A stretch of 64,000 nt of DNA from an uncultured bacterium (lineage in GTDB: Bacteria; Verrucomicrobiota; Lentisphaeria; Victivallales; UBA1829), in assembly GCA_902802585.1 (NCBI GenBank), contig CADCMR010000003.1, forward strand, positions 168,394-232,393, read 5' to 3'. The notes beneath the pieces were generated by a model. It worked only from the letters and a program-made list of their open reading frames with translations, was not told the origin of the DNA and made no database searches. The position numbers were made by a program, and so were the translations under genes. Position 1 is the first letter of the stretch; every line of letters starts with the position of its first letter. This document shows positions 8,528 to 16,977 of the stretch, in pieces.

Positions 8528-10899
8528 ACGCAGCACATTCCACCTTTGAGTTCAAACTTGTAAAAGGACAAACGATCCGCGCCGCCGCATCGAACGAAGA
8601 AGCCGAGACCGTGCGGATCGCGCTCGACCTGCTGAAACGCGACACGGCGAACGTGCTGGATGCAAAACTCGAAGTCGTACAGAACGGAGACGCAGATATC
8701 GTGGTCGGCACAGCCGCGTCCGCCCTGCTCAAACCGTATTTCGACAGCGGCAAGCTAAAAAAGGACGACCGCAAAGAGGCGTTCCAGCTCGCCGTCGTGA
8801 ACGAAAACGGATGTGCCCGTCTGCTCATTGCCGGTTCGGACAAACGCGGTGCGGCCTACGGCATCGTGGAGCTGACCCGGATGCTCGGCGTCTCTCCGTA
8901 CGAATGGTGGGCGGACGTGACTCCGGAGAAACGCGATTCCTTCACGCTGCCGGAGACTTTTACGGACTCGGAGGCTCCATCGGTCGAATACCGCGGCATC
9001 TTCATCAACGACGAGGACTGGGGATTCACGCCGTGGGCGGCGCGCACGTTCGAGCCGGAGGCGGCGGAACTGGTCGATCCCGAGATCGCGAAGAAGACGC
9101 CTCAGATGCTGGCAGTCGGCCCGAAGACCCACGCCAAAGTCTTCGAACTTCTGCTCCGCCTGAAAGCGAACACGTTCTGGCCCGCCATGCACGGCTGCAC
9201 GATTCCGTTCTACATGGTGAAGGGCAACGCCGAAGTCGCCGACAAGTACGGCATCATCATCGGCACGTCCCACTGCGAACCGATGAACTGCAACGTGAAC
9301 GGCGAATGGCGTGTGCGCGGCAAGGGCGAATACAACTACATCTCGAACAAGGACAACGTGCTGAAGTTCTTCGAAGACCGCCTGTCCGAGATCGGGCAGT
9401 TCGAGAACATCTACACCATCGGCATGCGCGGCGTGCACGACGGCCGCATGAACGGCGCGACCACGCTTGACGAACAGCGCGAAGCCCTTACGAAGGTCAT
9501 CGCCGACCAGCGTACCATCATTGAGAAGGAATCCGGCAAAAAGGCTGACCAGGTTCCGCAGATATTCGTCCCGTACAAGGAAGTGCTGGACGTCTACCGT
9601 ATCGGCCTGAAGGTCCCGGAAGACGTGACGCTGATGTGGTGCGACGACAACCGCGGCTACCTGCTGCACCTCTCCGACGAGGAGGAGATCAAGCGTCCCG
9701 GCGGCGCGGGCGTGTACTACCACGTGTCCTACTGGGGCGTCCCGCAGAATTATCTGTGGCTGGCGACCAACCATCCCGGTCTGCTCTACCGCGAGATGAA
9801 GCGCGCGTACGACTGCGGCGCGAAGAAGATCTGGATTCTGAACGTCGGCGACATCAAGCCGCAGGAAATGCACATGGAGCTGTTCCTGGATATGGCGTGG
9901 GACATCGGCAAGGTCGAGAAGACGGGCGTTCAGGACTACCTCGAAGCGTGGTGCGCGCGCACGTTCGGCGAGGACGCCGCGAAGGAGGCCGCGTCCATCC
10001 TGACCGAACTTTACCGCATCTCCTGGATCCGCAAGGCGGAATTCATGTGCACGAAGGCCAACGATCCGGGGCCGGATTATAAGAATCAGGACGGTCCCGA
10101 CTTCTCCGAACGCGAGGCGCTGGAGATGATCGCGGACTACGACGCGCTCGAAAAACGCACGATCGAACTTGGAAAGAAGATTCCCGCCGACCGCAAATCC
10201 GCCTGGTTCGAAATCGTCGAATACCAGGTGCGCGGTTCCGCCGGACTCGCCCGCAAGCACCTGTACGGCATGTTCGCGAAATCCGGCCTGCGTCCCTGGG
10301 CAGACGTCCACGAACAGCACCAGCTGGTCCAGGCATTGACCGCGCAGTTCGACACCATCGAGGACGGCAAGTGGCAGCGCATGCAGTACGGTCTGCCGTG
10401 CGGACAGAAGGTCTTCGACGACATCAAGGAACCGTGGAGCCCGTCGCCGCGTTCGCAGGTCTTTGCCGCCGACCGCATGAAGAACCTTGCCGCGTACATC
10501 GACGGCCTCGACGCCGAGGACGCCAAGCTCGCGCCCGCGTTCGGGATGGGCTACCGCAACCGCGCCGCGATCATTCCTGGCGAAAAGACCGTTTCCTACA
10601 AATTCACGCTCAAGGACGCCGGAAAGACCGCATTCCGCGTGAACATGATCCCGACGCACCCCGTGACCAACGACAAGCTCCGTTACGAGATCATTCTGGA
10701 CGGGAAAGTCGTCGCCACGCCGAACATCCACGCAAAGGACTTCAGCGGCGACTGGTCGAAGAACGTGCTTCGCAGTCAGGCCGCCGCGCTCTATACGGCG
10801 GACGAACTCGCCGCCGGAGAACACACCCTTTCCATCAAGCCGATTGACGAGGAAGTCCTCCTCGACACCATCGAGGTCACCCAGCCGAAGGGTAAATAA
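8524..10899 (+). CDS. Glycoside hydrolase family 115 (xylan alpha-1,2-glucuronidase type)
   Basis: 791 residues. Recognised from the GH115 signature blocks: YEWWADV, VEYRGIFINDEDWGFTPWA, LLLRLKANTFWPAMHGC, GIIIGTSHCEPM, YNYISNKDNV and WCDDNRGYL. GH115 enzymes release (4-O-methyl)glucuronic acid side chains from xylan, so the host probably degrades plant or gut polysaccharides. The N-terminal domain (about 1-140) has the usual alpha/beta cap, and the last 150 residues form the beta-rich C-terminal domain. No signal peptide is visible, which suggests a cytoplasmic enzyme acting on imported oligosaccharides (inference). AAGGAGT precedes the ATG, which overlaps the upstream gene. Confidence 0.9.
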   Translation: MNAAHSTFEFKLVKGQTIRAAASNEEAETVRIALDLLKRDTANVLDAKLEVVQNGDADIVVGTAASALLKPYFDSGKLKKDDRKEAFQLAVVNENGCARLLIAGSDKRGAAYGIVELTRMLGVSPYEWWADVTPEKRDSFTLPETFTDSEAPSVEYRGIFINDEDWGFTPWAARTFEPEAAELVDPEIAKKTPQMLAVGPKTHAKVFELLLRLKANTFWPAMHGCTIPFYMVKGNAEVADKYGIIIGTSHCEPMNCNVNGEWRVRGKGEYNYISNKDNVLKFFEDRLSEIGQFENIYTIGMRGVHDGRMNGATTLDEQREALTKVIADQRTIIEKESGKKADQVPQIFVPYKEVLDVYRIGLKVPEDVTLMWCDDNRGYLLHLSDEEEIKRPGGAGVYYHVSYWGVPQNYLWLATNHPGLLYREMKRAYDCGAKKIWILNVGDIKPQEMHMELFLDMAWDIGKVEKTGVQDYLEAWCARTFGEDAAKEAASILTELYRISWIRKAEFMCTKANDPGPDYKNQDGPDFSEREALEMIADYDALEKRTIELGKKIPADRKSAWFEIVEYQVRGSAGLARKHLYGMFAKSGLRPWADVHEQHQLVQALTAQFDTIEDGKWQRMQYGLPCGQKVFDDIKEPWSPSPRSQVFAADRMKNLAAYIDGLDAEDAKLAPAFGMGYRNRAAIIPGEKTVSYKFTLKDAGKTAFRVNMIPTHPVTNDKLRYEIILDGKVVATPNIHAKDFSGDWSKNVLRSQAAALYTADELAAGEHTLSIKPIDEEVLLDTIEVTQPKGK

Positions 10900-10969
10900 G
10901 AATCAGTCTATTCTTCAGGACAGGATAAGACATAGAAAAGGTTAGAAAACCAATTCCCGCGCGTACACG

Positions 10970-11009
10970 CAAGTTTCAGTTAAAACATGTTCCTTTTAAC
11001 TGAAACTTG
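10970..11009. repeat. Perfect 16-bp inverted repeat between convergent genes
   Basis: CAAGTTTCAGTTAAAA (10970-10985) and its exact reverse complement (10994-11009) flank an 8-base loop. The stem is AT-rich and ends in A/T runs on both sides. It sits between the GH115 gene (+) and pyrH (-), so a bidirectional terminator is the simplest reading. A second, weaker pair GATACCC/GGGTATC follows at 11013-11019 and 11048-11054. Confidence 0.6.
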
Positions 11010-11079
11010 ATGGATACCCGGAAACTCGTCAATCTCAGGAGCTAGTTGGGTATCTTTAGAATTGGGTTTGGGAACGTAC

Positions 11080-11793
11080 TCAGGAGACGATCGTGCCGGC
11101 GGAGAAGTCGCCGGTCAGGACGCGTCCGAGCGCACCGGGTTCCTCGAACTTGCAGACCACGATCGCGAGGTTGTTGTCCGCGCAGAGGGAGAACGCCGCG
11201 GCGTCCATGATCCTGTAGTGTCCCTCAATTGCCTGCTGGAACGAGAGTTCGTCGAATTTCTTCGCGGTCGGATCCTTTACCGGGTCGGCGGTGTAGATGC
11301 CGTTGACCTTGGTCGCCTTCACGAGCGCCTGGCAGTTCGATTCCAGCGCACGGAGCGCCGCTGTGGTGTCCGTGGTGAAGAACGGGCAGCCGGTGCCGCC
11401 CGCGTAGATCACAATCTCGCCGCGGGACAGCTGGTCCAGCGCGGCGTCGCGGTCGAACCTCGGCGCGAAGGGGCGCAGATCGGCGGAAGCGTGGATGTTG
11501 ACCGGGATGCCTGCCTTCTGGAACGCGTCTTTCAGGCGCAGGGCGTTCATGACGGTCCCGAGCATGCCCATGTGGTCGGCGGTTACGCGGTCCATGCCCA
11601 CGGCGGATCCGCCGCGCCAGATGTTCCCGGCGCCGACGACGAGCGCGATTTGTACGCCGAGCTCGCGGGCTTCGGCGATGCGTGCGACCGCGGCTTCCAC
11701 GGCTTCCGGTTCGTAACCGAATTCGCGGTCGCCCTTGAGGGCTTCGCCGCTGATTTTGAGGAGGATGCGCTGATAACGAAGTTTGGTGGACAT
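11080..11793 (-). CDS. pyrH: UMP kinase
   Basis: 237 residues. It makes UDP from UMP in the cytoplasm, in pyrimidine nucleotide synthesis. The N-terminus RILLKISGEALKGD, the GAGNIWRG motif, ADHMGMLGTVMNAL, YAGGTGCPFFTTDT and NGIYTADPVKDPTAKKF are all signature PyrH blocks. GGGAGC precedes the ATG. It is a single-gene unit on the minus strand with its own strong promoter (11840-11868). The usual neighbours tsf and frr are not adjacent here. Confidence 0.97.
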   Translation of the reverse strand: MSTKLRYQRILLKISGEALKGDREFGYEPEAVEAAVARIAEARELGVQIALVVGAGNIWRGGSAVGMDRVTADHMGMLGTVMNALRLKDAFQKAGIPVNIHASADLRPFAPRFDRDAALDQLSRGEIVIYAGGTGCPFFTTDTTAALRALESNCQALVKATKVNGIYTADPVKDPTAKKFDELSFQQAIEGHYRIMDAAAFSLCADNNLAIVVCKFEEPGALGRVLTGDFSAGTIVS

Positions 11794-11839
11794 GACTGCT
11801 CCCGGTTGGTCTTTTTTCTGGAAAAAAACTGGTCATTTT

Positions 11840-11868
11840 ATTATACCACGGATTTCCCCGTTCGTCAA
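11840..11868 (-). promoter_or_regulatory. Predicted promoter of pyrH
   Basis: Minus strand TTGACG, 17 bp, TATAAT; close to the sigma70 consensus and 47 bp upstream of the ATG. Confidence 0.75.
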
Positions 11869-11924
11869 GCGGGGAGACGCTATTTCTTTCGTCTCTTTTC
11901 CGTGCGGTTTCTCCTGTTTTGCGC

Positions 11925-11952
11925 TTTAAATCCGCCGGTTTCGTTGTATATT
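11925..11952 (+). promoter_or_regulatory. Predicted promoter of the ankyrin-type protein / ribF operon
   Basis: TTTAAA, 16 bp, TATATT, followed about 80 bp later by the ATG at 12032. The -10 agrees with others in the window; the -35 is poor. Confidence 0.45.
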
Positions 11953-12031
11953 AAGATATGCGCTCTCCGGCACGAAGCCGGGCGCGATTTGTCTTGAATT
12001 CAAAAAAAGAACAATCCGAGGACAGATTAGC

Positions 12032-13288
12032 ATGAAGATGAAGACCGGAAAGACACTCCTTTTTGCCGGGTTGGCGACGGCTTTGTGCGCGCTTCATGCC
12101 GCCGACCTGGATCTGGGAAAAGACTACAAGGACGAAATCGTGCTGTACCGCATCCGTCCGGATCAGTCGCGTTCGTTCAAACGTGATTCCGACGGCACGC
12201 CCGTTTCCGAAGCGCAGCTGAAGGAGGCCGCCGGGCATTTTTTCGACTGGCTTTATCCGTTGGACCCCGCATTCCTGAAACGCTTCCAGATCAAGAACGT
12301 CATTTTCAAGGACACGGTTTATGACCGCGACAAAAACACGCAGCAGATGCGCAGGGTCAACGGCGATCTTTTCCTGGACGCCGACCTGGACGACAAGCAG
12401 TTCTATGCGAACATGTTCTATCTGCAGACGACCGTGATGCCGCGGACGTACCTCGGGCACTGGAACAAGATCAATCCGGACGGGTTCATCTACGAGAACG
12501 ACCGCGGAAACCTCTCAAACAGCTCGCAGAAGAAGCTGGACGCGGTCCTTGCCGAATGGGACAAGTATTTCGTGAACCGCTCGGGGATGTACTCGACGGA
12601 GATGGACATGGCGCTGACGTTCGCCTATATGGTCGAAAAGGGACCGGATGCCACGAGGTTCGTGAAGAAAAACAGTCCGGACGTGCAGAAGAAATTCGAC
12701 ATGATCGTTGACATCCTGGAGTCGGTCAAGGCGGTCGAACGCGGCTACATGCAGACGCTCCTCGCGGACGACCTCTCCAAGCTCAAAACATACGTGCCGC
12801 ATGCGCTTGCCGTGCGGCTGGAACGCGAGTATTCCGGCGTGTGGTCCGCCCCGAAAAATGACGAGGATACGGACGAGGCTCTGACGGAACAGCCTGAACC
12901 GCTCAAGGTCGGCGATCCGGTAGAAATCGCCGGCCGCAAGGTCAATCCGCTCATCCTCGCTCTCGAAACGAAAAACAGCCGCCTCTTCAATGTCCTGATG
13001 GAGAACAAGGTCAATCCGAACGTCTCCAACGACAGGAAGGTCAGCGCCCTGATGCTTGCGATCGCCAACAATGACCCCGGACAGGTGAAAGCCCTCCTCG
13101 AAGCGGGCGCGAAAGTCACGCAGGAGGCCGCCCACGCCGGCACGGCGTCCGGCGTCAATGCCGGGATCGTGAAGCTGATGAATGCCTATCTGCCCGGCGC
13201 CCGCCAGTCGTCCGCGCCGGAAAAGAAACAGTCTGGAAAGGCTTCGGAAACAGGGAAAAAGGCCGGCTCCGCGAAGGGGAAGCCGTGA
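12032..13288 (+). CDS. Exported protein with C-terminal ankyrin-type repeats
   Basis: 418 residues. A signal peptide is visible (1-24, cleavage after LHAA). Residues 25-300 form a soluble, charged, probably helical domain that I do not recognise. Residues about 305-365 hold roughly two ankyrin-like units: NPLILALETKNSRLFNVLME and ALMLAIANNDPGQVKALLEAGA. The last 45 residues are Lys/Ser/Gly-rich and disordered. GAGGACAG lies upstream of the ATG. Its stop overlaps the ribF start (GTGA), so it is the first gene of a ribF operon. A periplasmic location and a protein-interaction role are inferred. Confidence 0.7.
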   Translation: MKMKTGKTLLFAGLATALCALHAADLDLGKDYKDEIVLYRIRPDQSRSFKRDSDGTPVSEAQLKEAAGHFFDWLYPLDPAFLKRFQIKNVIFKDTVYDRDKNTQQMRRVNGDLFLDADLDDKQFYANMFYLQTTVMPRTYLGHWNKINPDGFIYENDRGNLSNSSQKKLDAVLAEWDKYFVNRSGMYSTEMDMALTFAYMVEKGPDATRFVKKNSPDVQKKFDMIVDILESVKAVERGYMQTLLADDLSKLKTYVPHALAVRLEREYSGVWSAPKNDEDTDEALTEQPEPLKVGDPVEIAGRKVNPLILALETKNSRLFNVLMENKVNPNVSNDRKVSALMLAIANNDPGQVKALLEAGAKVTQEAAHAGTASGVNAGIVKLMNAYLPGARQSSAPEKKQSGKASETGKKAGSAKGKP

Positions 13289-14307
13289 TTCGGTGCGCCA
13301 TGAACTGGAATTCTTCCGATCTCATCTGCTGCAATTCGCCCGCTGAACTGGCGGACCACGGCATCCGTGACGTCGTGTTTGCGATCGGCACGTTCGATGG
13401 TCTGCACCGCGGCCACGTGGCGGTTGTGCGTGCCATGCTGGAGGAAAGCCGCCGCCTGGACGCGGTTCCTACCGTCCTGACATTCCATCCGCATCCGCGC
13501 GCCGTCCTTGCCCCGGACAGTCCGCCGCCGCTCCTGATGTCCCGCGAACGCAAGCTCGGCATCCTGGCGTCGCTCGGCGTGCGCGCCGTCGTGTTTCTGC
13601 CGTTCACGAAGGATTTCGCGGCGCTTTCGCCGGAAGGCTTTCTGTCCCGCTGCCTGCTCTCCGGTTCGGTCCGCGTCCGAGGCGTCTGCGTCGGTTCCAT
13701 GTGGCGCTTCGGTGCGCACGGCGCGGGGGATGTCGCATTCCTGAAACAACGCGCGAACGAGCTGGGATTCGTCTGCCGCGCGGTCCCGGAGATTCGCGAC
13801 GGACACGGGATCGTGAGCAGCACGAAGATCCGCGAAGCGCTTGCCGCGGGCGACGTGGAATTCGCCGCGTACTGCCTCGGCAGACGTCCCGCCGTTTCCG
13901 GCATGGTCGTCAGCGGGTACGGCGTCGCGGGAAACACCCTGCACTGCGCGACGGCGAACCTGGACGTGCGCTGCGGCATGCTCCCGGCGAACGGCGTGTA
14001 TGCGGCTTTCGCGGTCGTCGGAAACGAGCGGTTCCCCGCCGTGGTGAACATCGGCGTCGCCCCGACCTTCGATTCCTATGGAAACGGCGGGCTGGTTCGC
14101 GTGGAGGCACACCTGCTGACGGACGGAGCGCCTGACCTCTACGGCAAAGAAATGGCGCTCGGATTCGCCGCCCGTATCCGCGGCGAGCGCAAATTCGCCT
14201 CGCCGGAGGAGCTTGCCGCCCGGATCCCGGAGGATATCCGCCTCGCCCTCGCCGCCCTGAACGAACAGAAACAATCTTCCGCGAAGGAGGAATTAATGCC
14301 ATCATGA
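13285..14307 (+). CDS. ribF: Bifunctional riboflavin kinase/FAD synthetase
   Basis: 340 residues from a GTG at 13285; an ATG at 13300 is an alternative start. It converts riboflavin to FMN and then FAD. The N-terminal nucleotidyltransferase half has AIGTFDGLHRGHVAVVRAM, LTFHPHPRAVL and GIVSSTKIREAL. The C-terminal flavokinase half has CATANLD (usual form GFPTANL, so the Gly-Phe-Pro is changed but Thr and Asn are kept), NIGVAPTFDSYG, VEAHLL and DLYGKEMAL. It overlaps its upstream neighbour by four bases and the MerR-like gene downstream by four. FAD supply is relevant to the flavinyltransferase ApbE at 55181. Confidence 0.95.
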   Translation: MIRCAMNWNSSDLICCNSPAELADHGIRDVVFAIGTFDGLHRGHVAVVRAMLEESRRLDAVPTVLTFHPHPRAVLAPDSPPPLLMSRERKLGILASLGVRAVVFLPFTKDFAALSPEGFLSRCLLSGSVRVRGVCVGSMWRFGAHGAGDVAFLKQRANELGFVCRAVPEIRDGHGIVSSTKIREALAAGDVEFAAYCLGRRPAVSGMVVSGYGVAGNTLHCATANLDVRCGMLPANGVYAAFAVVGNERFPAVVNIGVAPTFDSYGNGGLVRVEAHLLTDGAPDLYGKEMALGFAARIRGERKFASPEELAARIPEDIRLALAALNEQKQSSAKEELMPS

Positions 14308-15581
14308 ATCCGGAAAATCAGAATCTCTATTCGATCAGCGACCTCGCCGACCAGGTCGGCGTGCCGCGGACGACCATCACCGACTGGCTCGGCAAGTACG
14401 CCCGCTTCATCGAACTCCAGACGCAGGGTCGCCGCCGTTTCTACACAGACCGCACCCTCTCCGTCCTCTGCAAGGTTGCCGAACTCCGAACCGCCGGGCG
14501 ATCCATCGGCGACATCGACGGCGAACTGGAGCGCATCTTCCCCGTCCATCCGACCGTGGAGCCGCCGGATGCCGCGATGGGCGGGACCGAGACCGCTTCC
14601 CCGGAAAATGCACCCGGACCGGACGCCGCGAATCCAAATCCGAACCCGAACCCGGATCCGCGGAACTACCCTGTGGTGAAACAGGAGAATTTCGACGAGC
14701 TGTATGATCTGCTCGGCGCGAAGTTCTCCGACCTCTGCGACGCCATGAGCGCGGTCAACAAAAAAGCCGATGCCTCTGCGCGCCGTTTGCGCCTGATGCT
14801 CGCCGTGGCGGTCATGGTCATCGTGGTCCTGGCGGGGATACTTGCCCTCTTCTACGTCAATTTCCTCGTCCAGCGCGACAATACCGCCGCCAGCCGCGAC
14901 GCCGCATCCGCCATCGCCGCACTCACCACGGGCTCGGAAACGCGCGAAAACGCTCTCCGCACCGACGTCGGCAACCTCTCCGGCAGCGTCTCCGGTCTCG
15001 CTGGCAGCGTCTCCGGCATGGAGGGGCGCATGTCCGGTCTTGCGGGCAGCGTCTCCGGCATGGAGGGCCGCGTGTCCGATATGAACGACGAACTGCAGAA
15101 GCTTCGCGCAGACCTTCCCGCCCAGCGTGCCGCGTTCGAAGCGGCGATTGCGGAGATGAAGCGTTCCAGCGGCTCTGCAATGGAGGCGCAGCAGGCGCAG
15201 TTCGAGGCGCGGATCGCCCTCGAAAAGGAACAGTTCGCCGCAGAACGCCTCAAACTGCTCCAGCAGATCGATTCCCTGCAGGAACGCCTGAAACAGGCGG
15301 CCGCCGGCGAACCGGCGCGCGAAGAGGAGATCCGCAAGCTCCGCGAGGAACTTGCCGCCCAGGCTGAACGCGGAAAAGAGGTCGAAAAGCTCAACGGGGA
15401 TATTAATGTCCTTTCCGGCAGGATCGAAGATCTCCGCGAGAAGAACCGTAACCTGTCGAATGAACTTGCCGCTGCGAAACAACGCGCCGATGCCGAGGCG
15501 GAAGCACGGAAAAAGGCCGAAGCCGCCGCTGCAAACGCACGCCGTTCCACGCCCGTTCAGAACAACCCGGGAATGCAATAA
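14304..15581 (+). CDS. Membrane-anchored MerR-type DNA-binding protein with long extracytoplasmic coiled coil
   Basis: 425 residues. Residues 8-75 look like a MerR-family winged helix (YSISDLADQVGVPRTTITDW, then RRRFYTDRTLSVLCKVAEL). A Pro/Asn-rich linker (about 85-122) follows. A single transmembrane helix spans 163-188 (LMLAVAVMVIVVLAGILALF), and residues about 190-410 are a long coiled coil. Within it a seven-residue-scale repeat (SGSVSGLA / GSVSGMEGR) is repeated at 225-258. The topology places the DNA-binding head in the cytoplasm and the coiled coil outside. No MerR effector domain is seen. Roles could be transmembrane regulation or tethering the chromosome to the envelope; both are inference. 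GGAGG precedes the ATG and the gene overlaps ribF. Confidence 0.75.
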   Translation: MNPENQNLYSISDLADQVGVPRTTITDWLGKYARFIELQTQGRRRFYTDRTLSVLCKVAELRTAGRSIGDIDGELERIFPVHPTVEPPDAAMGGTETASPENAPGPDAANPNPNPNPDPRNYPVVKQENFDELYDLLGAKFSDLCDAMSAVNKKADASARRLRLMLAVAVMVIVVLAGILALFYVNFLVQRDNTAASRDAASAIAALTTGSETRENALRTDVGNLSGSVSGLAGSVSGMEGRMSGLAGSVSGMEGRVSDMNDELQKLRADLPAQRAAFEAAIAEMKRSSGSAMEAQQAQFEARIALEKEQFAAERLKLLQQIDSLQERLKQAAAGEPAREEEIRKLREELAAQAERGKEVEKLNGDINVLSGRIEDLREKNRNLSNELAAAKQRADAEAEARKKAEAAAANARRSTPVQNNPGMQ

Positions 15582-15593
15582 GGAGGTTCCCCC

Positions 15594-16892
15594 ATGAAAT
15601 TACTGCCGATCCCCCCCGGAATGGAGACAGAGGCCTTCGTGATGGATTCCGGCGCGCTGCGTGACGTGCCGGAACTGGTCCGCCGCTGTTTCCAGTCGCG
15701 CCGCCCCTGGATCGTCGCCGATGAAAACACCTGGAAGGCCGCCGGTTCCGCTCTGTTCGGCATCCTGAAATCCGCCGGGCTCGACCCGCACGATCCCTTC
15801 ATCTTCCCAGCCGTCCCGATGATCCACGCCGACAATGCCCTGACGCCGCGCCTGACCGACGCAATGCCGTTTGACTGCGTCCCCGTCTCGGTCGGCGGCG
15901 GCACGATCAACGATCTCGTGAAACGTGCTTCTGCGGTGACGCGCCACCGTTATCTCTGCGTTCCGACCGCCGCTTCCGTGGACGGCTACACCTCCTACGG
16001 CGCGGCCATGACCGACAACGGTCTGAAGAAGACCCTGCCCTGCCTTGCCCCGCTTGTTGTCGCCGCCGATACCGATGTCCTGAAAGCCGCCCCCGCCCCC
16101 ATGGCGGCGTCCGGGTACGCCGATCTCGCCGCGAAAGTCGCGGGCGGCGCCGACTGGGTGATCGCCGACGAACTCGGCATCGAGCCGATCCGCGCCGACG
16201 TATGGGATCTGGTGCAGAATGACCTGCGAAAGTGGATCTCCGACCCCGCCGACATCGGTGCGGTCTTCCTCGGGCTTGCCGCCACGGGCTACTCCATGCA
16301 GATGTACCGCGAATCCCGTCCCGCCAGCGGCGCCGAACACATGATCAGCCACCTCTGGGAAATGGAGAATCTTGAATTCAACGGCGTTCCCGTGTCGCAT
16401 GGATTCAAGGTCGGCATCGGCACGCTCGCCTCCACCGCCATGATGGAATGGCTCTTCAACGGTCATGATGCCGCCTGGGCGCGCGCCAACGCCCGTCAGC
16501 CCCGTACGGAGGAGGAACGCCGCGCCGAGGTCGATGTGCTGCTTTCCCGTGGGTGCTACGGTGCAAAGACCGGCGAGATCGCGATGGGCAAGTTCCTGTC
16601 CGGTGAAGCTCTCGCCGCGCGCCGCGAACTCATCTTCTCCCATTGGGATGCCCTCGCGAAACGCACCGCCGATTGCCTGATCCCGTTCGACACGCTGAAA
16701 TCCATGTTCCGCGCCGCGTCCTGCCCGGTCGCGCCCGCGGAGATCGGACTCGACGCCGCCCAGTTCAAACACGGCGTCCTGGCGGCGCAGCTGATCCGGA
16801 ACCGCTATACGATCCTGGATGTGCTGGACGAACTCGGGCTTCTCCGGGAAGCCGCCGACGCCGTCACGCTGCGGATGACCGGGCAGCCTTGA
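15594..16892 (+). CDS. sn-Glycerol-1-phosphate dehydrogenase-like enzyme (AraM/EgsA family)
   Basis: 432 residues. The family is iron- or zinc-/nickel-dependent and reduces dihydroxyacetone phosphate to glycerol-1-phosphate. NAD-binding VSVGGGTINDLVKRAS (98-113), the block PTAASVDGYTSYGAAMT and DTDVLKAAP are typical. Likely metal ligands are Asp177 (SGYADL), His249 or His253 (AEHMISHLW) and His269 (VSHGFK). AGGAGG lies just before the ATG at 15594, 12 bp after the MerR-like gene. In archaea the product is the lipid backbone; in Bacillus the homologue AraM makes G1P for a heptaprenyl lipid. The role here is open. An older annotation as 3-dehydroquinate synthase-like would be less specific. Confidence 0.85.
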   Translation: MKLLPIPPGMETEAFVMDSGALRDVPELVRRCFQSRRPWIVADENTWKAAGSALFGILKSAGLDPHDPFIFPAVPMIHADNALTPRLTDAMPFDCVPVSVGGGTINDLVKRASAVTRHRYLCVPTAASVDGYTSYGAAMTDNGLKKTLPCLAPLVVAADTDVLKAAPAPMAASGYADLAAKVAGGADWVIADELGIEPIRADVWDLVQNDLRKWISDPADIGAVFLGLAATGYSMQMYRESRPASGAEHMISHLWEMENLEFNGVPVSHGFKVGIGTLASTAMMEWLFNGHDAAWARANARQPRTEEERRAEVDVLLSRGCYGAKTGEIAMGKFLSGEALAARRELIFSHWDALAKRTADCLIPFDTLKSMFRAASCPVAPAEIGLDAAQFKHGVLAAQLIRNRYTILDVLDELGLLREAADAVTLRMTGQP

Positions 16893-16916
16893 TTTTTTGC
16901 AAAATCATGCTATTGT
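16889..16916 (+). promoter_or_regulatory. Predicted promoter of the SurA-like/hemW operon
   Basis: TTGATT, 16 bp, TATTGT, overlapping the end of the preceding gene and about 60 bp before the ATG at 16978. Confidence 0.55.
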
Positions 16917-16977
16917 AATCAAATCTTTTTTTCAAGAACAACCGAACCCGCGAAAACGTAACAGAGGACGTAACACC

